Assembly: GCA_902493795.1 (NCBI GenBank)
Contig: CABUQZ010000008.1
Span: forward strand, 9,365-73,364
Origin: an uncultured Clostridium sp.
GTDB lineage: Bacteria; Bacillota_I; Bacilli_A; RF39; UBA660
Direction: 5' to 3'
DNA length: 64,000 nt
Part shown: piece by piece, positions 34,423 to 47,573 of the stretch
How positions within the stretch are numbered: position 1 is the first letter of the stretch
Layout: each line of letters opens with the position of its first letter
Made by a program: the position numbers and the translations under genes
Notes under the pieces: model-generated
Databases searched by the model: none
Told to the model about the DNA's origin: nothing
Seen by the model: the letters and a program-made list of their open reading frames with translations, nothing else

Positions 34423-35064
34423 ATGAATCATTCAATTAAAGAAGGAAGTTTTTTATGGAGTTGGTATAATGAACTAGGAAGTAATTCTATAGAAACGTTT
34501 AGTTTTTATAATTTATTTAGCCCCTTCAATATAATTAGCTATTTTTTCCCAGCTAGGTTGTATCCATATTTGTGTGGATGGCTTATGATATTAAAATTTG
34601 GTATTGCTGGATTAAGCTCATATTTATTTATGAGTAGATATGTTAAAAATAAAAATTATGCAATCATTGGAAGTATGTTATATGCTTTTTCTGGCTATCA
34701 TTAAACACAATGTTATTCCATTTTTATGATTCTATTTGTCTATTTCTATTTTTACTGTATGCGATAGATAATTTGATGTATGATAATAAAAAGTATAGAT
34801 TGCCATTATTTTTGTCATTATTAGCATTTACTTGTTACTTATGATTCTGGCTGGACTGCTACAAATAATGGGAAAGTTGTTCAAATTGAAAAAGCTGATA
34901 ATGGACTTATGGCAATTAAAGGTATTAAAGGGGAAAATAACATTAAATTTAGGTATTTTACTCCTGGATTAAAAATAGGAATAATAATATCATTTATTTC
35001 AACTTTAACTTATATTGGTTTATTAATTTTTAAGGATAAAAAAATAATGTTAAATAAAAAGTAA
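34423..35064 (+). pseudogene. YfhO-family membrane protein, internally deleted
   Basis: 34423-34704 encodes an N-proximal piece typical of YfhO (GSFLWSWYNELGSNSIETFSFYNLFSPFN...LYAFSGYH), then a stop. Further pieces follow in other frames. From about 34840 a C-terminal YfhO end reads YDSGWTATNNGKVVQIEKADNGLMAIKG, FRYFTPGLKIG, a membrane helix and a basic tail (stop near 35064). Full-length YfhO has 800 or more residues, so most of the middle is gone. YfhO proteins are membrane glycosyltransferase-like proteins. Confidence 0.85.
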
Positions 35065-35174
35065 TATTTTCTTTATTGAAAACCATAAAAAATGTTTAAG
35101 TAAAAAGTATTAAATAAATATAAATATTCAGTATAATTTATGTTACAATAACTTTTTATGAAAGAGGCGAAACT

Positions 35175-35870
35175 ATGAAAACCAATAATTATGTAGTAAA
35201 TAGGGATGACATTTTAGTGGGACGAGTAGTAAAAACTATCGACAAAGATATGGTAATTTCTCCTGGGCCTAGATATAAAAGAGGAATTTTTTGTGATTCA
35301 GCAGAATATGAAAGAGACTTTGAATGTACTCCATGGCTTTTGGAGAACAAACCACAAATATTGTTTCAAGGAAACATAAATATATCTGAAAGAAGTATGC
35401 TCTTTGTTTTAGAAAAAGATTGGTCAAATGATTTGTTGTATGATTCTCCTGCATATCCAGTATGTAATATTAGTAGCATTGAAGACTTTCAAAAAGCAAG
35501 AATAACTGTAGCTTATGATATATATAAAATAGGTGGAGTTTTAGAATATTTGAAATATAGAGAAAAAATAACTCTAGAAGATGCAATTAGAATTAAGGAA
35601 ACTTTATTTTCAGTTGATTGGTTATTAGATAATTCACATCTTTTTGGTGTATATGAAACTTATGATCACGACTCTGCAACAGAAGTTTTTGATTCGCTAC
35701 ATAGACATAGAACATTTAATGATTGGCGTGATGATGGCCCTATACCTGAAAGATATTTCTGGGCATTCTATTATAACAAACAACATAGATTTGAAAATGG
35801 AATAGGCGAAAGAAAAGATTATTTTGAACCTGGACCAAACGAAGGAAAAATTAAAAAATTAAAATTGTAA
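35175..35870 (+). CDS. Hypothetical 231-residue protein
   Basis: I do not recognise this protein. It is soluble, rich in aromatic and acidic residues, and has no clear motif. It has a good RBS (AGAGGCGA) and is followed by a terminator at 35944, so it forms its own transcript. Its slightly lower A+T than the operons to its left suggests a different origin from them. Confidence 0.6.
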   Translation: MKTNNYVVNRDDILVGRVVKTIDKDMVISPGPRYKRGIFCDSAEYERDFECTPWLLENKPQILFQGNINISERSMLFVLEKDWSNDLLYDSPAYPVCNISSIEDFQKARITVAYDIYKIGGVLEYLKYREKITLEDAIRIKETLFSVDWLLDNSHLFGVYETYDHDSATEVFDSLHRHRTFNDWRDDGPIPERYFWAFYYNKQHRFENGIGERKDYFEPGPNEGKIKKLKL

Positions 35871-35943
35871 AATCATCTCTTAAAAAATTATTAAAAACAC
35901 TATCTTTAAAATTAACTTCGTAAATATTTAATAATATTATTAG

Positions 35944-35971
35944 CAGAAAATTAACTTTTCTGTTTTTTTTT
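35944..35971 (+). terminator. Rho-independent terminator
   Basis: CAGAAAA and TTTTCTG pair around TTAAC, followed by nine T. It lies 74 bp after the 231-residue gene. Confidence 0.8.
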
Positions 35972-36110
35972 ACAAAAATAATACCAGTTTTGATATGTAA
36001 CTATACAATATGTAATTATAAAAATATAATGAAGAAGATTATTTACGAAATAGAGTAGTATCTACATGAAGAAATACTATCTATTTAAATTTTAGAAAGA
36101 AGGATTATAT

Positions 36111-37346
36111 ATGAAGTGTCAAAAATGTGGGAAAATCTCTAAAAAAACAGATGAATTTTGTGAAAAATGTGGGACTAAATTAAACAAAAACGATGAAGAA
36201 AAAACTCCTACAAATAAATCTAAAAAATTTTTAAGTAAGAGATATGTTATTCCTTTTTTATCAGTAGGACTCGTATTATGTTTTATCATAGTTTATTTTC
36301 TATTCTTTTCCTATAAAACATATGAGTTTAAAGAACTTTACGATATTAAAGTAGAAGGTGTAAATGGATATGGAAACCTAGTAATTGAAAAAAAGAAAAA
36401 TTTGCCATCTAAATCTCTTGATAAGCTATTAGAATCAACAACAATTAAATCCACAAAAAATAGTAACCTAAAAAACGGAGATATCATAACAATAACAGTA
36501 AAGTATGATGAAAAAATATCAAAAAAAGAAAAAGTGAAAGTAACTAAAGAATATAAATATGAAGTTAAAAACTTAGAGGAAGGAAAAGTACTAGATTTAT
36601 TTAAAGATTTAGAACTTACATATTCTAACAAAAGCCCATATTTAAAAATTGCTGTAGCAAATAAAAGTATAGATACTGAAAAATATAATATAAATTATAA
36701 AGTAAGTTCTTTGGATGCTAATAAAACTAGTGAACTTAAAAAATTATATAAAAATGGTGAAAAAATAAAGGTAACAGCAACTTTTGATAAAGAAAAATTA
36801 ATTAAAGATGGATACATTGTCCAAACTGATAATAAAGAATTTGAAATTTCTAATCATGATATGTATATTACTAGTGCAAAAGAACTAACAGAAGAAAGAC
36901 TTTCACCTTTATTAAACAAGATGTCTGAAAGAATAAATAAACATATAACTCAAGAAAATCTTTTAAAAACATGTGCTAATAAAAGTTATTGTAAAAAATA
37001 TAAATTTAAGGTTACTAAAGCACCACGACTTGTAGGTTTATATTTTGGTTATAAGGAAGGTGCTCAATCTCGTGATAATTTTGACAGCACTCACACGACA
37101 TTGATAGGAATTTATGAAGTTACATATAAACATGATGGTGCTGGAGAAATGGAATACGAAAAGTATTTCTATGTTCATGAAGATAATTTTTATCTTACAA
37201 AAGATGGAGCATTAAGTAGTTTTAAAGATGGTGATAATATCGATTGGGACAATTATAATAAAGGAAATTCTGATAATTATCTTACTTCTGTTGCTAATGC
37301 TGAAGGTGATGAATATAAGTTTCAATTTGAACAAATAAAAAAATAG
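36111..37346 (+). CDS. Zinc-ribbon membrane protein
   Basis: This 411-residue protein has an N-terminal zinc ribbon (CQKCGK...CEKCGTK, about residues 3-24), a charged linker, one membrane helix (about residues 45-66) and a long external part. The external part has two similar segments of about 85 residues, each with a Lys-rich strand pattern (VKVEGVNGYGNLVIEKK and ...SPYLKIAVANKSI), then a unique domain. Zinc-ribbon plus single-helix proteins of this type are common in Firmicutes and resemble YvbJ or TcaA in layout. The start ATG at 36111 follows GAAAGAAGG. It is 15 bp upstream of a lipoprotein gene. Confidence 0.75.
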   Translation: MKCQKCGKISKKTDEFCEKCGTKLNKNDEEKTPTNKSKKFLSKRYVIPFLSVGLVLCFIIVYFLFFSYKTYEFKELYDIKVEGVNGYGNLVIEKKKNLPSKSLDKLLESTTIKSTKNSNLKNGDIITITVKYDEKISKKEKVKVTKEYKYEVKNLEEGKVLDLFKDLELTYSNKSPYLKIAVANKSIDTEKYNINYKVSSLDANKTSELKKLYKNGEKIKVTATFDKEKLIKDGYIVQTDNKEFEISNHDMYITSAKELTEERLSPLLNKMSERINKHITQENLLKTCANKSYCKKYKFKVTKAPRLVGLYFGYKEGAQSRDNFDSTHTTLIGIYEVTYKHDGAGEMEYEKYFYVHEDNFYLTKDGALSSFKDGDNIDWDNYNKGNSDNYLTSVANAEGDEYKFQFEQIKK

Positions 37347-37361
37347 AAATGAGGATTAAAT

Positions 37362-37997
37362 ATGAAAAAAATATTATTAAGTTTAATGGTTATAGTGGGA
37401 TTATTTTCTTTCACTGGATGTGATACGTCTGATAAGGACAAAATGTTAAAAAAATTAAAGGATGATGGATTTAATTGTACAGAATCATCTGATGAAACAA
37501 TATGTACCAAAGAAGATAGTAAAAAGAAAAAAGTATTTGAATTATACAATTCTTTCATTAATTACGAAGAAACAATATATGATTCAGGATCAACAAGATT
37601 AGTTATAGACATTAGCAGTATGCACTATAATAAAAAAGATTATGATCATATTGGAGAAATAGAGGCTTACTTTAAGGGCGAGGATTTAATAGAGTTTTAT
37701 CCTGAAACTTGTGAAGATGAATCAAATTGCTATCTACATGTTGATGAAAAAGTTTACCCAGCACCAAAGGAAGAGTATGACGAATATAAAGAATATTTTG
37801 CAACAGGTCAAGACAAAGAATATCTTCGTGCATTAAATAGAGATGAATTGGGTATGGGAGAGGAAATAAGATTAGGAACTATTTATGATAATATGCAAGA
37901 AATAAAAGGTAATGACAAATTTACTGAAAATGTAAATGAAGCATTAAGATATTTTGAAAAGACATTAAAGGATGCAGGAGTAGCTCTTGGAGAATAA
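37362..37997 (+). CDS. Lipoprotein
   Basis: This 211-residue protein has a classical lipoprotein signal and lipobox FSFTGC, with Cys near residue 20. The mature part is acidic and has further Cys pairs (CTESSDETICT, CEDESNCY) that could form disulfides. It is co-transcribed with the zinc-ribbon membrane protein. The function is unknown; the shared operon suggests both act at the cell surface. Confidence 0.75.
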   Translation: MKKILLSLMVIVGLFSFTGCDTSDKDKMLKKLKDDGFNCTESSDETICTKEDSKKKKVFELYNSFINYEETIYDSGSTRLVIDISSMHYNKKDYDHIGEIEAYFKGEDLIEFYPETCEDESNCYLHVDEKVYPAPKEEYDEYKEYFATGQDKEYLRALNRDELGMGEEIRLGTIYDNMQEIKGNDKFTENVNEALRYFEKTLKDAGVALGE

Positions 37998-37999
37998 TT

Positions 38000-38319
38000 T
38001 ATAAAAAGATATATTAAAAAAATTTATTGTATCTATAAAGTTTACCATGATAGAATAAATGCATAAATAGAAAAAAAGGCAATAAATGAATATAAAAAAT
38101 CAATTAATTAATCTAAAAAATGCTTCAAGGTAAGAAAACAACTAAAGGAGAAACCACTATATACGAAACAATTGGTGATGTTTCCCCATTATATAATATC
38201 AAGCAAAACCTAGGAAACTTTTAAAGCCCTAGTTTTTTAATGATTTAAAAAAAAGAAATAATTTTTGACTAATCAATTATCTTTAAGTATAATAACAAAT
38301 CGAATAGAGGTAATCATTA
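38000..38319. other. Intergenic region with gene debris
   Basis: About 320 bp without an intact gene. A frame near 38117-38221 reads LQGKKTTKGETTIYETIGDV...NLGNF and stop, which looks like the end of a lost gene. CCTAGG and CCCTAG arms followed by T (38209-38240) form a terminator-like hairpin just behind it. Confidence 0.45.
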
Positions 38320-39182
38320 TGCAAACACCATCATTTACAGAACAAATAAAAAAAGAGGATATACTACTATTCCTGAAATAATTGTTCCATCAAGAAAACT
38401 ACTTAGTATCAAAGAATTAATAAATTAAAATAACAATATAACAGTTATGCCAACTCGTAAATCACTTCATTATGTTTTATCAAGAAGTAGAGAGTTTATT
38501 GATTCTCATTTTAAAATCCAAGAGGTTCCATATTATCATAAAACCTCTATTGGACCTATTGAGATAGAAAAATATGGGACAATTCATCCCTATAGATTAC
38601 CAATCACTCGCTTAAAAAAAGAAGAATCATTCTTTGGCTATTTACAAGAAATGCTTTTAGTATATCCTGATAATACACGAAAAGAATATTATTGTGGTAT
38701 AAGACTATCAAAAGAAAACACAGATTTATCCTCTCTTTCTTATACTCATGAAATAATTCATACTCAGTTAAATCATGTTGAAGGTCTAGTAAATGATTAC
38801 TCTAACGAAGAATTTTTAAGTATTTTTTTAGAGATTGTTCAAGCATATGAGACAAACGACACATTATTAAGAATTCATGATTTAGGAAGACTGGGTGAAT
38901 TATCAAGTATTATTAGACAGTAAGAAAAATATAATTCTACAACAAATGAAGAAATAAAAGATTGTCTAGTAGAGGAAAGTTGTTATGCAGTTTCAATTTT
39001 AAAAGCCTATAACTTATTTATAAAATATTATAATGGTTCTCTTTCACAAAAAAAGAAATTTTTAGAGATATTCAAAAGATATTTAATCAAGAAATGTCTG
39101 TTGAAGATTTATTATCCAAATATAATATTACTTTGGAAAATAGTGAAAATTTTAGAAGTTTACGAAATTATTTAAAAAGATA
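38320..39182 (+). pseudogene. HExxH metallopeptidase-like gene, frameshifted
   Basis: This is a decayed paralogue of the next gene. The N-terminal piece (MQTPSFTEQ...RGYTTIPEIIVPSRKLLSIKELIN) spans a frameshift near 38350 and ends early. The central frame 38447-38923 (158 residues) holds YTHEIIHTQLNHVEG with the HExxH motif. After its stop a second frame continues with NEEIKDCLVEESCYAVSILKAYNLF, and a third with SVEDLLSKYNITLENSE and YLKR. All align to the intact protein at 39195. Confidence 0.8.
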
Positions 39183-39194
39183 GGAATGATTAAT

Positions 39195-40064
39195 ATGAAG
39201 GAATTAAGTAAAGATGAAGAAATAGTAAGAAGAAATTTAAAAGCTAAGCCCGATATTATAAATCCAACAGATAAATTATTAAATACTTTAAAATCATATG
39301 AAAAACTTCGTATTGCAGAAAAAGACTATGGCGTTCATTCTATGAAAATTGAAGATGCTATATATGATGCCAAAAACTTTCTTCATTACTATTACAAATT
39401 ACACAAGGTTAACACCATATGTATTTATAAGTTATTAAATTATCAAATACATCTTGGTAGAAAAATAGATCCTTTAAAGTTACCTATTAATCTAATCAAG
39501 AGTAATGATATTTTTTCTGCTTCTCTAACGGAGATTTTCCCTAAAGATAATGATCCTATTATCTTTTATGAAGTGAATTTAAATAAACAATCAACTGAGC
39601 AAACATCAACTTCTTATGTTCATGAAATAACCCATACTCAAGTAGATAGTTTAAAAGGAAGTCTTGAAGAATATTACAATTTTGAAGTATTAAGTATCTT
39701 TAATGAGTTATTTCACGCATCTATTCTAGATAAAGATGAAAGAATATTAAGACTAAATGATTCATGTAGAATATATGAAATGAGTATAACAGCTCAAGAA
39801 CTAAGAAAAAACTTTGAAGGAAAAAATAATATGGATAGAAATAAACTTTTAGATTGTTGTAAATATTTAATTTCCGATTTAAAAGCATATGACTTATTTG
39901 TAACTTTCTATAATGCTAATAACTCTGTAAAAAACGAAATTTTAGATGATGTTCAGTCTGTTTTTGATGGTCTTATCACAGTTGAAGAATTATTAGCAAA
40001 ATATGATGTAACTCTTGATAGTGTCGAAGACTCACCTAAAATGTTAAAATATTTTAAAAGATAG
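39195..40064 (+). CDS. HExxH zinc metallopeptidase-like protein
   Basis: This protein of about 289 residues starts at the ATG at 39195 (TAGGA upstream). YVHEITHTQVDS (about residues 148-159) carries the HExxH zincin motif. Glu-rich helices follow, one of which could supply a third ligand (FNELFHAS). It has no signal peptide or membrane segment, so a cytoplasmic role is likely. The exact family is not recognised. A broken paralogue lies just upstream, pointing to tandem duplication and decay. Small cytoplasmic HExxH proteins beside mobile genes are often regulators or effectors, but nothing here proves that. Confidence 0.65.
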   Translation: MKELSKDEEIVRRNLKAKPDIINPTDKLLNTLKSYEKLRIAEKDYGVHSMKIEDAIYDAKNFLHYYYKLHKVNTICIYKLLNYQIHLGRKIDPLKLPINLIKSNDIFSASLTEIFPKDNDPIIFYEVNLNKQSTEQTSTSYVHEITHTQVDSLKGSLEEYYNFEVLSIFNELFHASILDKDERILRLNDSCRIYEMSITAQELRKNFEGKNNMDRNKLLDCCKYLISDLKAYDLFVTFYNANNSVKNEILDDVQSVFDGLITVEELLAKYDVTLDSVEDSPKMLKYFKR

Positions 40065-40111
40065 ATAATTTCATACTTAGAGTTAGAAGAAATTTTTAAT
40101 GGAGTGACATT

Positions 40112-40618
40112 ATGAGAATCTATATAATAGGACCAACAGGTAGTGGCAAAACAACTTTAGCAAGAAAATTATCTAAGCAATACAAAATAAAACATTATGA
40201 ATTAGATTTATTAGTATATGACGATAATAATGGACATATTAAAAGAAAAGATGAAGAACGCGAAAAAATGTTTCAAAATATTTTGAAAAAGAAATCATGG
40301 ATTGTTGAAGATGTTGGACGTACTAAATTTGAAGAAGCAAGAAAAAAAGCCCATATAATTTATTATATAAATATTCCTAAGATAGTAGTTTATAAAAGAG
40401 TGGTAACTCGTTTTCTAAAACAACGTTTAAAAAAAGAAAAAGCTAATTATCCACCAACGTTTAAAGCTTTATTAGAAATGTTTAAGTATACGCATAACTA
40501 TTTTAAAAACGAATCTTTAAAAAAAGCAAGTTTAGAAATTTACAAAGATAAATTGAAATATTTAAGCTACAAAGAATTAAATAAATTAGAGAAAAGTAAT
40601 AGGGAAATTTCTTTGTAA
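40112..40618 (+). CDS. P-loop NTPase, FlaR/topology modulation-like kinase
   Basis: This 168-residue P-loop protein is similar to the small kinases annotated as 'DNA topology modulation protein FlaR'. Walker A is GPTGSGKTT (about residues 7-15), followed by YELDLLVYD (substrate-side Asp), an EDVGR motif and an Arg-rich lid (YKRVVTRFLKQRLKKEK). By fold it is related to adenylate and shikimate kinases; the substrate is unknown. It starts at the ATG at 40112 after TGGAGTGAC. Confidence 0.8.
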   Translation: MRIYIIGPTGSGKTTLARKLSKQYKIKHYELDLLVYDDNNGHIKRKDEEREKMFQNILKKKSWIVEDVGRTKFEEARKKAHIIYYINIPKIVVYKRVVTRFLKQRLKKEKANYPPTFKALLEMFKYTHNYFKNESLKKASLEIYKDKLKYLSYKELNKLEKSNREISL

Positions 40619-40853
40619 AAGTATATTAAAATTAATTAGTATTAATAAGTTAATTGAATTAGAAGGATGGCGAAAGTCATCTTTTTATAATGTTATTTTT
40701 TACAAAAAACATGACATTTATGTATTTACCTAGATTTTATACGTTTTAATTAATAAAATTAAATTAAATAATTTATTATTTAGATGAATTTGAATGTTAC
40801 TATTCAATTAAGGTAAATCAAAACATTATTAATTGTATAAAGGAGTGAGTATT

Positions 40854-41801
40854 GTGAAGGAAGTAAAGTGTAGCAATTGTGGTAGAATTAATAGTAATGC
40901 TGCTAAGTTTTGTAAAGGGTGTGGTAAGAAGTTAGAAAAGATAAAGGAGTTTTGTACAGAGTGTGTAGAAGAGTTAGTAAGTGATGCATTATTTTGTACA
41001 AAATGTGGAACAAAAAGAGAAAGTGAAATACTTTCTAAAAAAGAAACTAAAGGAATTTCTTGGAATTTTAATAGTAAGACGATAACAATATGTTTTCTTA
41101 TATGTGCAGTCCTAGTAACATACATTTTTTCTTCACAAGAATTTATTAGTGAATTTCTTCAAGTGGAAAATGGTAGAATATTTGGAGTAATATTTGGAAT
41201 AATTGGTCTTATACTTTTATTTGTAGTAAAAAGAAAAGAAAAGATAAACTTAAAAAAAGATTTAAAACAATTAAAACATCTTAAATTGACAAAAAATATA
41301 ACAGGTTTAATCTTTTTGCTGTCAGGATTAATTGTTTTATTGAATATTGGGCCAACCATTTCAGATTACAGTTTAATTTTAATATATTCTATCTTAGGTA
41401 TGTGTGCTACTATATTATTTTGTAAAATTATCTATCTAAATTATAGAAAATTAGAAGGTAAAGTGTCAGTTGTTAATCAAACTATAACTTTATTGTGTAG
41501 CATTACTTTAAGTATAGGTTTTATATCTTTATATTCTCATGGTGATGAGGTAAACTCTAATTTTAGTAATCAATTTGAAAGCTTTATGGAGTATGGACGA
41601 ACTAATCCTGGTAACGAATACATTACATATGCACTATATTGTCTAATCGCTGCAATTGTCTTTTTGATTTTATTTTTCCTCTTAAGAACAAATAAAGCTA
41701 TAGCCAAAAAATCTTTGAACAAATTTGTAATTGGAGTATATATTTTTATATTAAATATGGCTATTCCATTCTTGTTCTTATTATTTGTTGAAACATTGTG
41801 A
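40854..41801 (+). CDS. Double zinc-ribbon multi-pass membrane protein
   Basis: This protein of about 315 residues starts at the GTG at 40854, directly after AAAGGAGTGAG. Two zinc ribbons lie at the N-terminus (CSNCGR...CKGCGKK and CTECVEE...CTKCGTK). About seven hydrophobic segments follow from residue 75 to the C-terminus. It is similar in kind to the zinc-ribbon protein at 36111 but has a polytopic membrane domain. The function is unknown. A terminator (41873-41900) follows. Confidence 0.7.
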   Translation: MKEVKCSNCGRINSNAAKFCKGCGKKLEKIKEFCTECVEELVSDALFCTKCGTKRESEILSKKETKGISWNFNSKTITICFLICAVLVTYIFSSQEFISEFLQVENGRIFGVIFGIIGLILLFVVKRKEKINLKKDLKQLKHLKLTKNITGLIFLLSGLIVLLNIGPTISDYSLILIYSILGMCATILFCKIIYLNYRKLEGKVSVVNQTITLLCSITLSIGFISLYSHGDEVNSNFSNQFESFMEYGRTNPGNEYITYALYCLIAAIVFLILFFLLRTNKAIAKKSLNKFVIGVYIFILNMAIPFLFLLFVETL

Positions 41802-41872
41802 ATACATATTTTATTAAAAAGATACCCCAAAAAACATAATATCTATAATAATGAAAAAATGAATATTAAAAG

Positions 41873-41901
41873 AAAACTTCATTGTATATGGAGTTTTTTT
41901 T
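41873..41901 (+). terminator. Rho-independent terminator
   Basis: AAAACTTCAT pairs with ATGGAGTTTT (G-U included) around TGTAT, followed by T. Confidence 0.75.
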
Positions 41902-41948
41902 CGTTCTTTGTTACAATTATAATATAAATATAGAAAAGGAAAATATCT

Positions 41949-42329
41949 ATGGAAAAGGAAAAGCTGATAACTAAATCAATAATCTTGTCTTTTATTAATA
42001 ATGATAAAAAAATATTTAATAAAGAAGTAGAATTCTCTAGTATTTGTGCATTAGAACTAGAAGATATTTCTACAACTATTGGACATACTGCTAAAGGAGA
42101 ATTTCTTGAATTTCTAACATGTAAATATTTAAATTTAAGACTATATAAAGACAAGATAGAAAAATCTGTTTTAGAAGCATTAAATAAAAGTATATTATCT
42201 ATTGAACTAAAATTTGATAATGATACTTCGATTTCGTATAACCTTTCTTGGAATTCTAATGATGGTATTACAAATTTACTACAAAGTATAAGTGAAGAAA
42301 AAGGTATTATAAAAGTATTTGTTGGTTAA
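41949..42329 (+). CDS. Hypothetical 126-residue protein
   Basis: I do not recognise this family. The protein is small and soluble with mixed helix and strand and no motif. Its start follows GAAAAGGAAAATATCT. It precedes the GNAT gene by 35 bp and may share its transcript. Confidence 0.5.
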   Translation: MEKEKLITKSIILSFINNDKKIFNKEVEFSSICALELEDISTTIGHTAKGEFLEFLTCKYLNLRLYKDKIEKSVLEALNKSILSIELKFDNDTSISYNLSWNSNDGITNLLQSISEEKGIIKVFVG

Positions 42330-42364
42330 TGATAAAAAGATTAATTAAGAAGGAATAATTATAA

Positions 42365-42847
42365 ATGGAAATAATTGAATATAATGAAAAATACTTAGAA
42401 GATATTAAAGATTTACTAGTAGAGCTTGAAGAATACATTATCTCAATTGATGAAGATCATCTTGATAGATTACATCCTGAATATAGAGATAAAATGGCAA
42501 TATTAGATTTAAATAATATAAAACATAATAGTGGAAAATGTTATCTAGCAATTGAAGAGGATAAAGCAATTGGACTTATTATGGGAATTGTTAGAAAGTA
42601 TGATGAATATGATTATCTCGATTATAAATGCCCAAAAACTGGAGAAATAACTGAATTAGTTGTGTCAAATAGCATTAGAAGTAAAGGAATTGGACAACAA
42701 TTAATAAATAAAATGGAAGATTATTTTAAAAGCGTCGGATGTGATTATATAGTAATAGATGTATTTTCTTACAATAATATTGGAAAAAGATTTTATACAA
42801 AAAATGAATACCATAGTAGAATGGAAACATTGATAAAGAAAATATAA
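42365..42847 (+). CDS. GNAT family N-acetyltransferase
   Basis: This 160-residue protein consists of a single GNAT domain. The acetyl-CoA pyrophosphate loop is SNSIRSKGIGQQLI (R-x-x-G-I/G-x-G/A type, about residues 100-113). The preceding strand is EITELVV and the C-terminal Tyr-containing motif is NNIGKRFYTKNEY. It is probably a small-molecule or protein acetyltransferase; the substrate is unknown. Confidence 0.88.
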   Translation: MEIIEYNEKYLEDIKDLLVELEEYIISIDEDHLDRLHPEYRDKMAILDLNNIKHNSGKCYLAIEEDKAIGLIMGIVRKYDEYDYLDYKCPKTGEITELVVSNSIRSKGIGQQLINKMEDYFKSVGCDYIVIDVFSYNNIGKRFYTKNEYHSRMETLIKKI

Positions 42848-43037
42848 AAAAACAAAAGATTAAAAATAGTTAGAGTGATTTGTATAAACAGTTTGTATTA
42901 TACTTGAAAAGTACGTCGAAAAATGTTACCATTGTTATAGTTAAAATAGAAAGTGTTCAACGATGTGATAGAATAGATAATTTTCATATCATAGGTTTAC
43001 ACTATAGTTTGTAAAAAATATGGAAGATGGTGGTAAT

Positions 43038-46768
<3,731 letters not shown>

Positions 46769-46799
46769 AGCTGAAGTGCCAACACAGCTCACTTGAATT

Positions 46800-46825
46800 A
46801 TCGCACGAAAACCCTTTCGTGCGAT
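46800..46825. promoter_or_regulatory. Hairpin/cruciform downstream of VR
   Basis: ATCGCACGAAA and TTTCGTGCGAT form a perfect 11-bp stem with a 4-base loop (ACCC). It lies about 110 bp after VR and has no T run. In the Bordetella phage DGR a hairpin or cruciform just after the target is needed for efficient homing, so this may play that part. A smaller GAGCTG/CAGCTC hairpin (46768-46790) lies between it and the stop codon. Confidence 0.7.
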
Positions 46826-46903
46826 GATAAACATATTTTATGGATTAAACTTTATGTTTAATCTAGGATTGTGTCATATTTTTTCTTGTGTTTTAAGTGC
46901 CCT

Positions 46904-47022
46904 TTGGCTTGCTTCGCCTAACAACTTCAACAACAACAATGCTAACGTTCGTAACGTTAACACTGATGGCAATTTGAACAACAACAACGTCAACAACACT
47001 GGTGGCGTGCGCCCTGCAATTT
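46904..47022 (+). repeat. DGR template repeat (TR) / template RNA
   Basis: This stretch is dense in AAC and AAT triplets (aacaacttcaac type) and flanked by TTGGCTTGCTTCGCCT and GGTGGCGTGCGCCCTGCA, both shared with VR. A short ORF (46824-47042) runs across it but is best seen as chance reading of the template. The RNA is expected to start upstream and run toward avd. AAC/AAT codons allow mutation to many residues without stops. Confidence 0.95.
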
Positions 47023-47204
47023 CCAACATATATTTTGGCTAAATTTATAATTTGATTGAGTTATGGTAAAATTTAGCTTTTCAAGTTGTGAAACAGACAC
47101 AATTCTATGAACAATTAAGTTCTAAATAGATTAATAGTGTAAGCTACAAGAGATATATCTATATCTTTTGTAGCAACTTACTATTACAGGAGGTATATTC
47201 TAAT

Positions 47205-47564
47205 ATGCATGAAAGCAAGGAATTTAAATTATACTTAGAAGTGATTAACTATAGTAATTATGTACGGAAATATGTTCTTCCAGACATATCAAGTGTACAT
47301 AGAGATTTAAGAATTCATTTGCTAGATGAAATATATAATTTAAAAAAATATCTAGTTTCTGCCCAATATACAAAAGGAAATATTAGAATAAAATATCTTA
47401 CTGACTTATATGTTACAGTATGTATGATTGATATAATAACAACAGAAATAAAAGAATTTTGCCCAAATAGTAGTAAGCATATAGTAAGCGCAATAAAAAG
47501 TTTAACAAAAATTAAAAACATGATATATGCTTGGAGGCAAAATCCTGAACCAACTGTAATGTAA
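47205..47564 (+). CDS. avd: DGR accessory variability determinant (Avd)
   Basis: This 119-residue, mostly helical basic protein lies between TR and the reverse transcriptase, as in many DGRs. The pattern of four amphipathic helices (RDLRIHLLDEIYNLKKYLVSAQ, RIKYLTDLYVTVCMIDIITTEI, SKHIVSAIKSLTKIKNMIYAWRQN) fits the four-helix-bundle Avd family, which forms a pentamer and binds the reverse transcriptase and template RNA. It has a strong RBS (AGGAGGTAT) and ends 9 bp before the RT gene. Confidence 0.9.
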   Translation: MHESKEFKLYLEVINYSNYVRKYVLPDISSVHRDLRIHLLDEIYNLKKYLVSAQYTKGNIRIKYLTDLYVTVCMIDIITTEIKEFCPNSSKHIVSAIKSLTKIKNMIYAWRQNPEPTVM

Positions 47565-47573
47565 AAACATAAT

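Noticed and set aside
46824..47042. Plus-strand ORF of 72 residues with an Asn-rich end
   Set aside because: It is a reading of the DGR template repeat; it begins inside the hairpin and has no RBS. The stretch works as RNA template.
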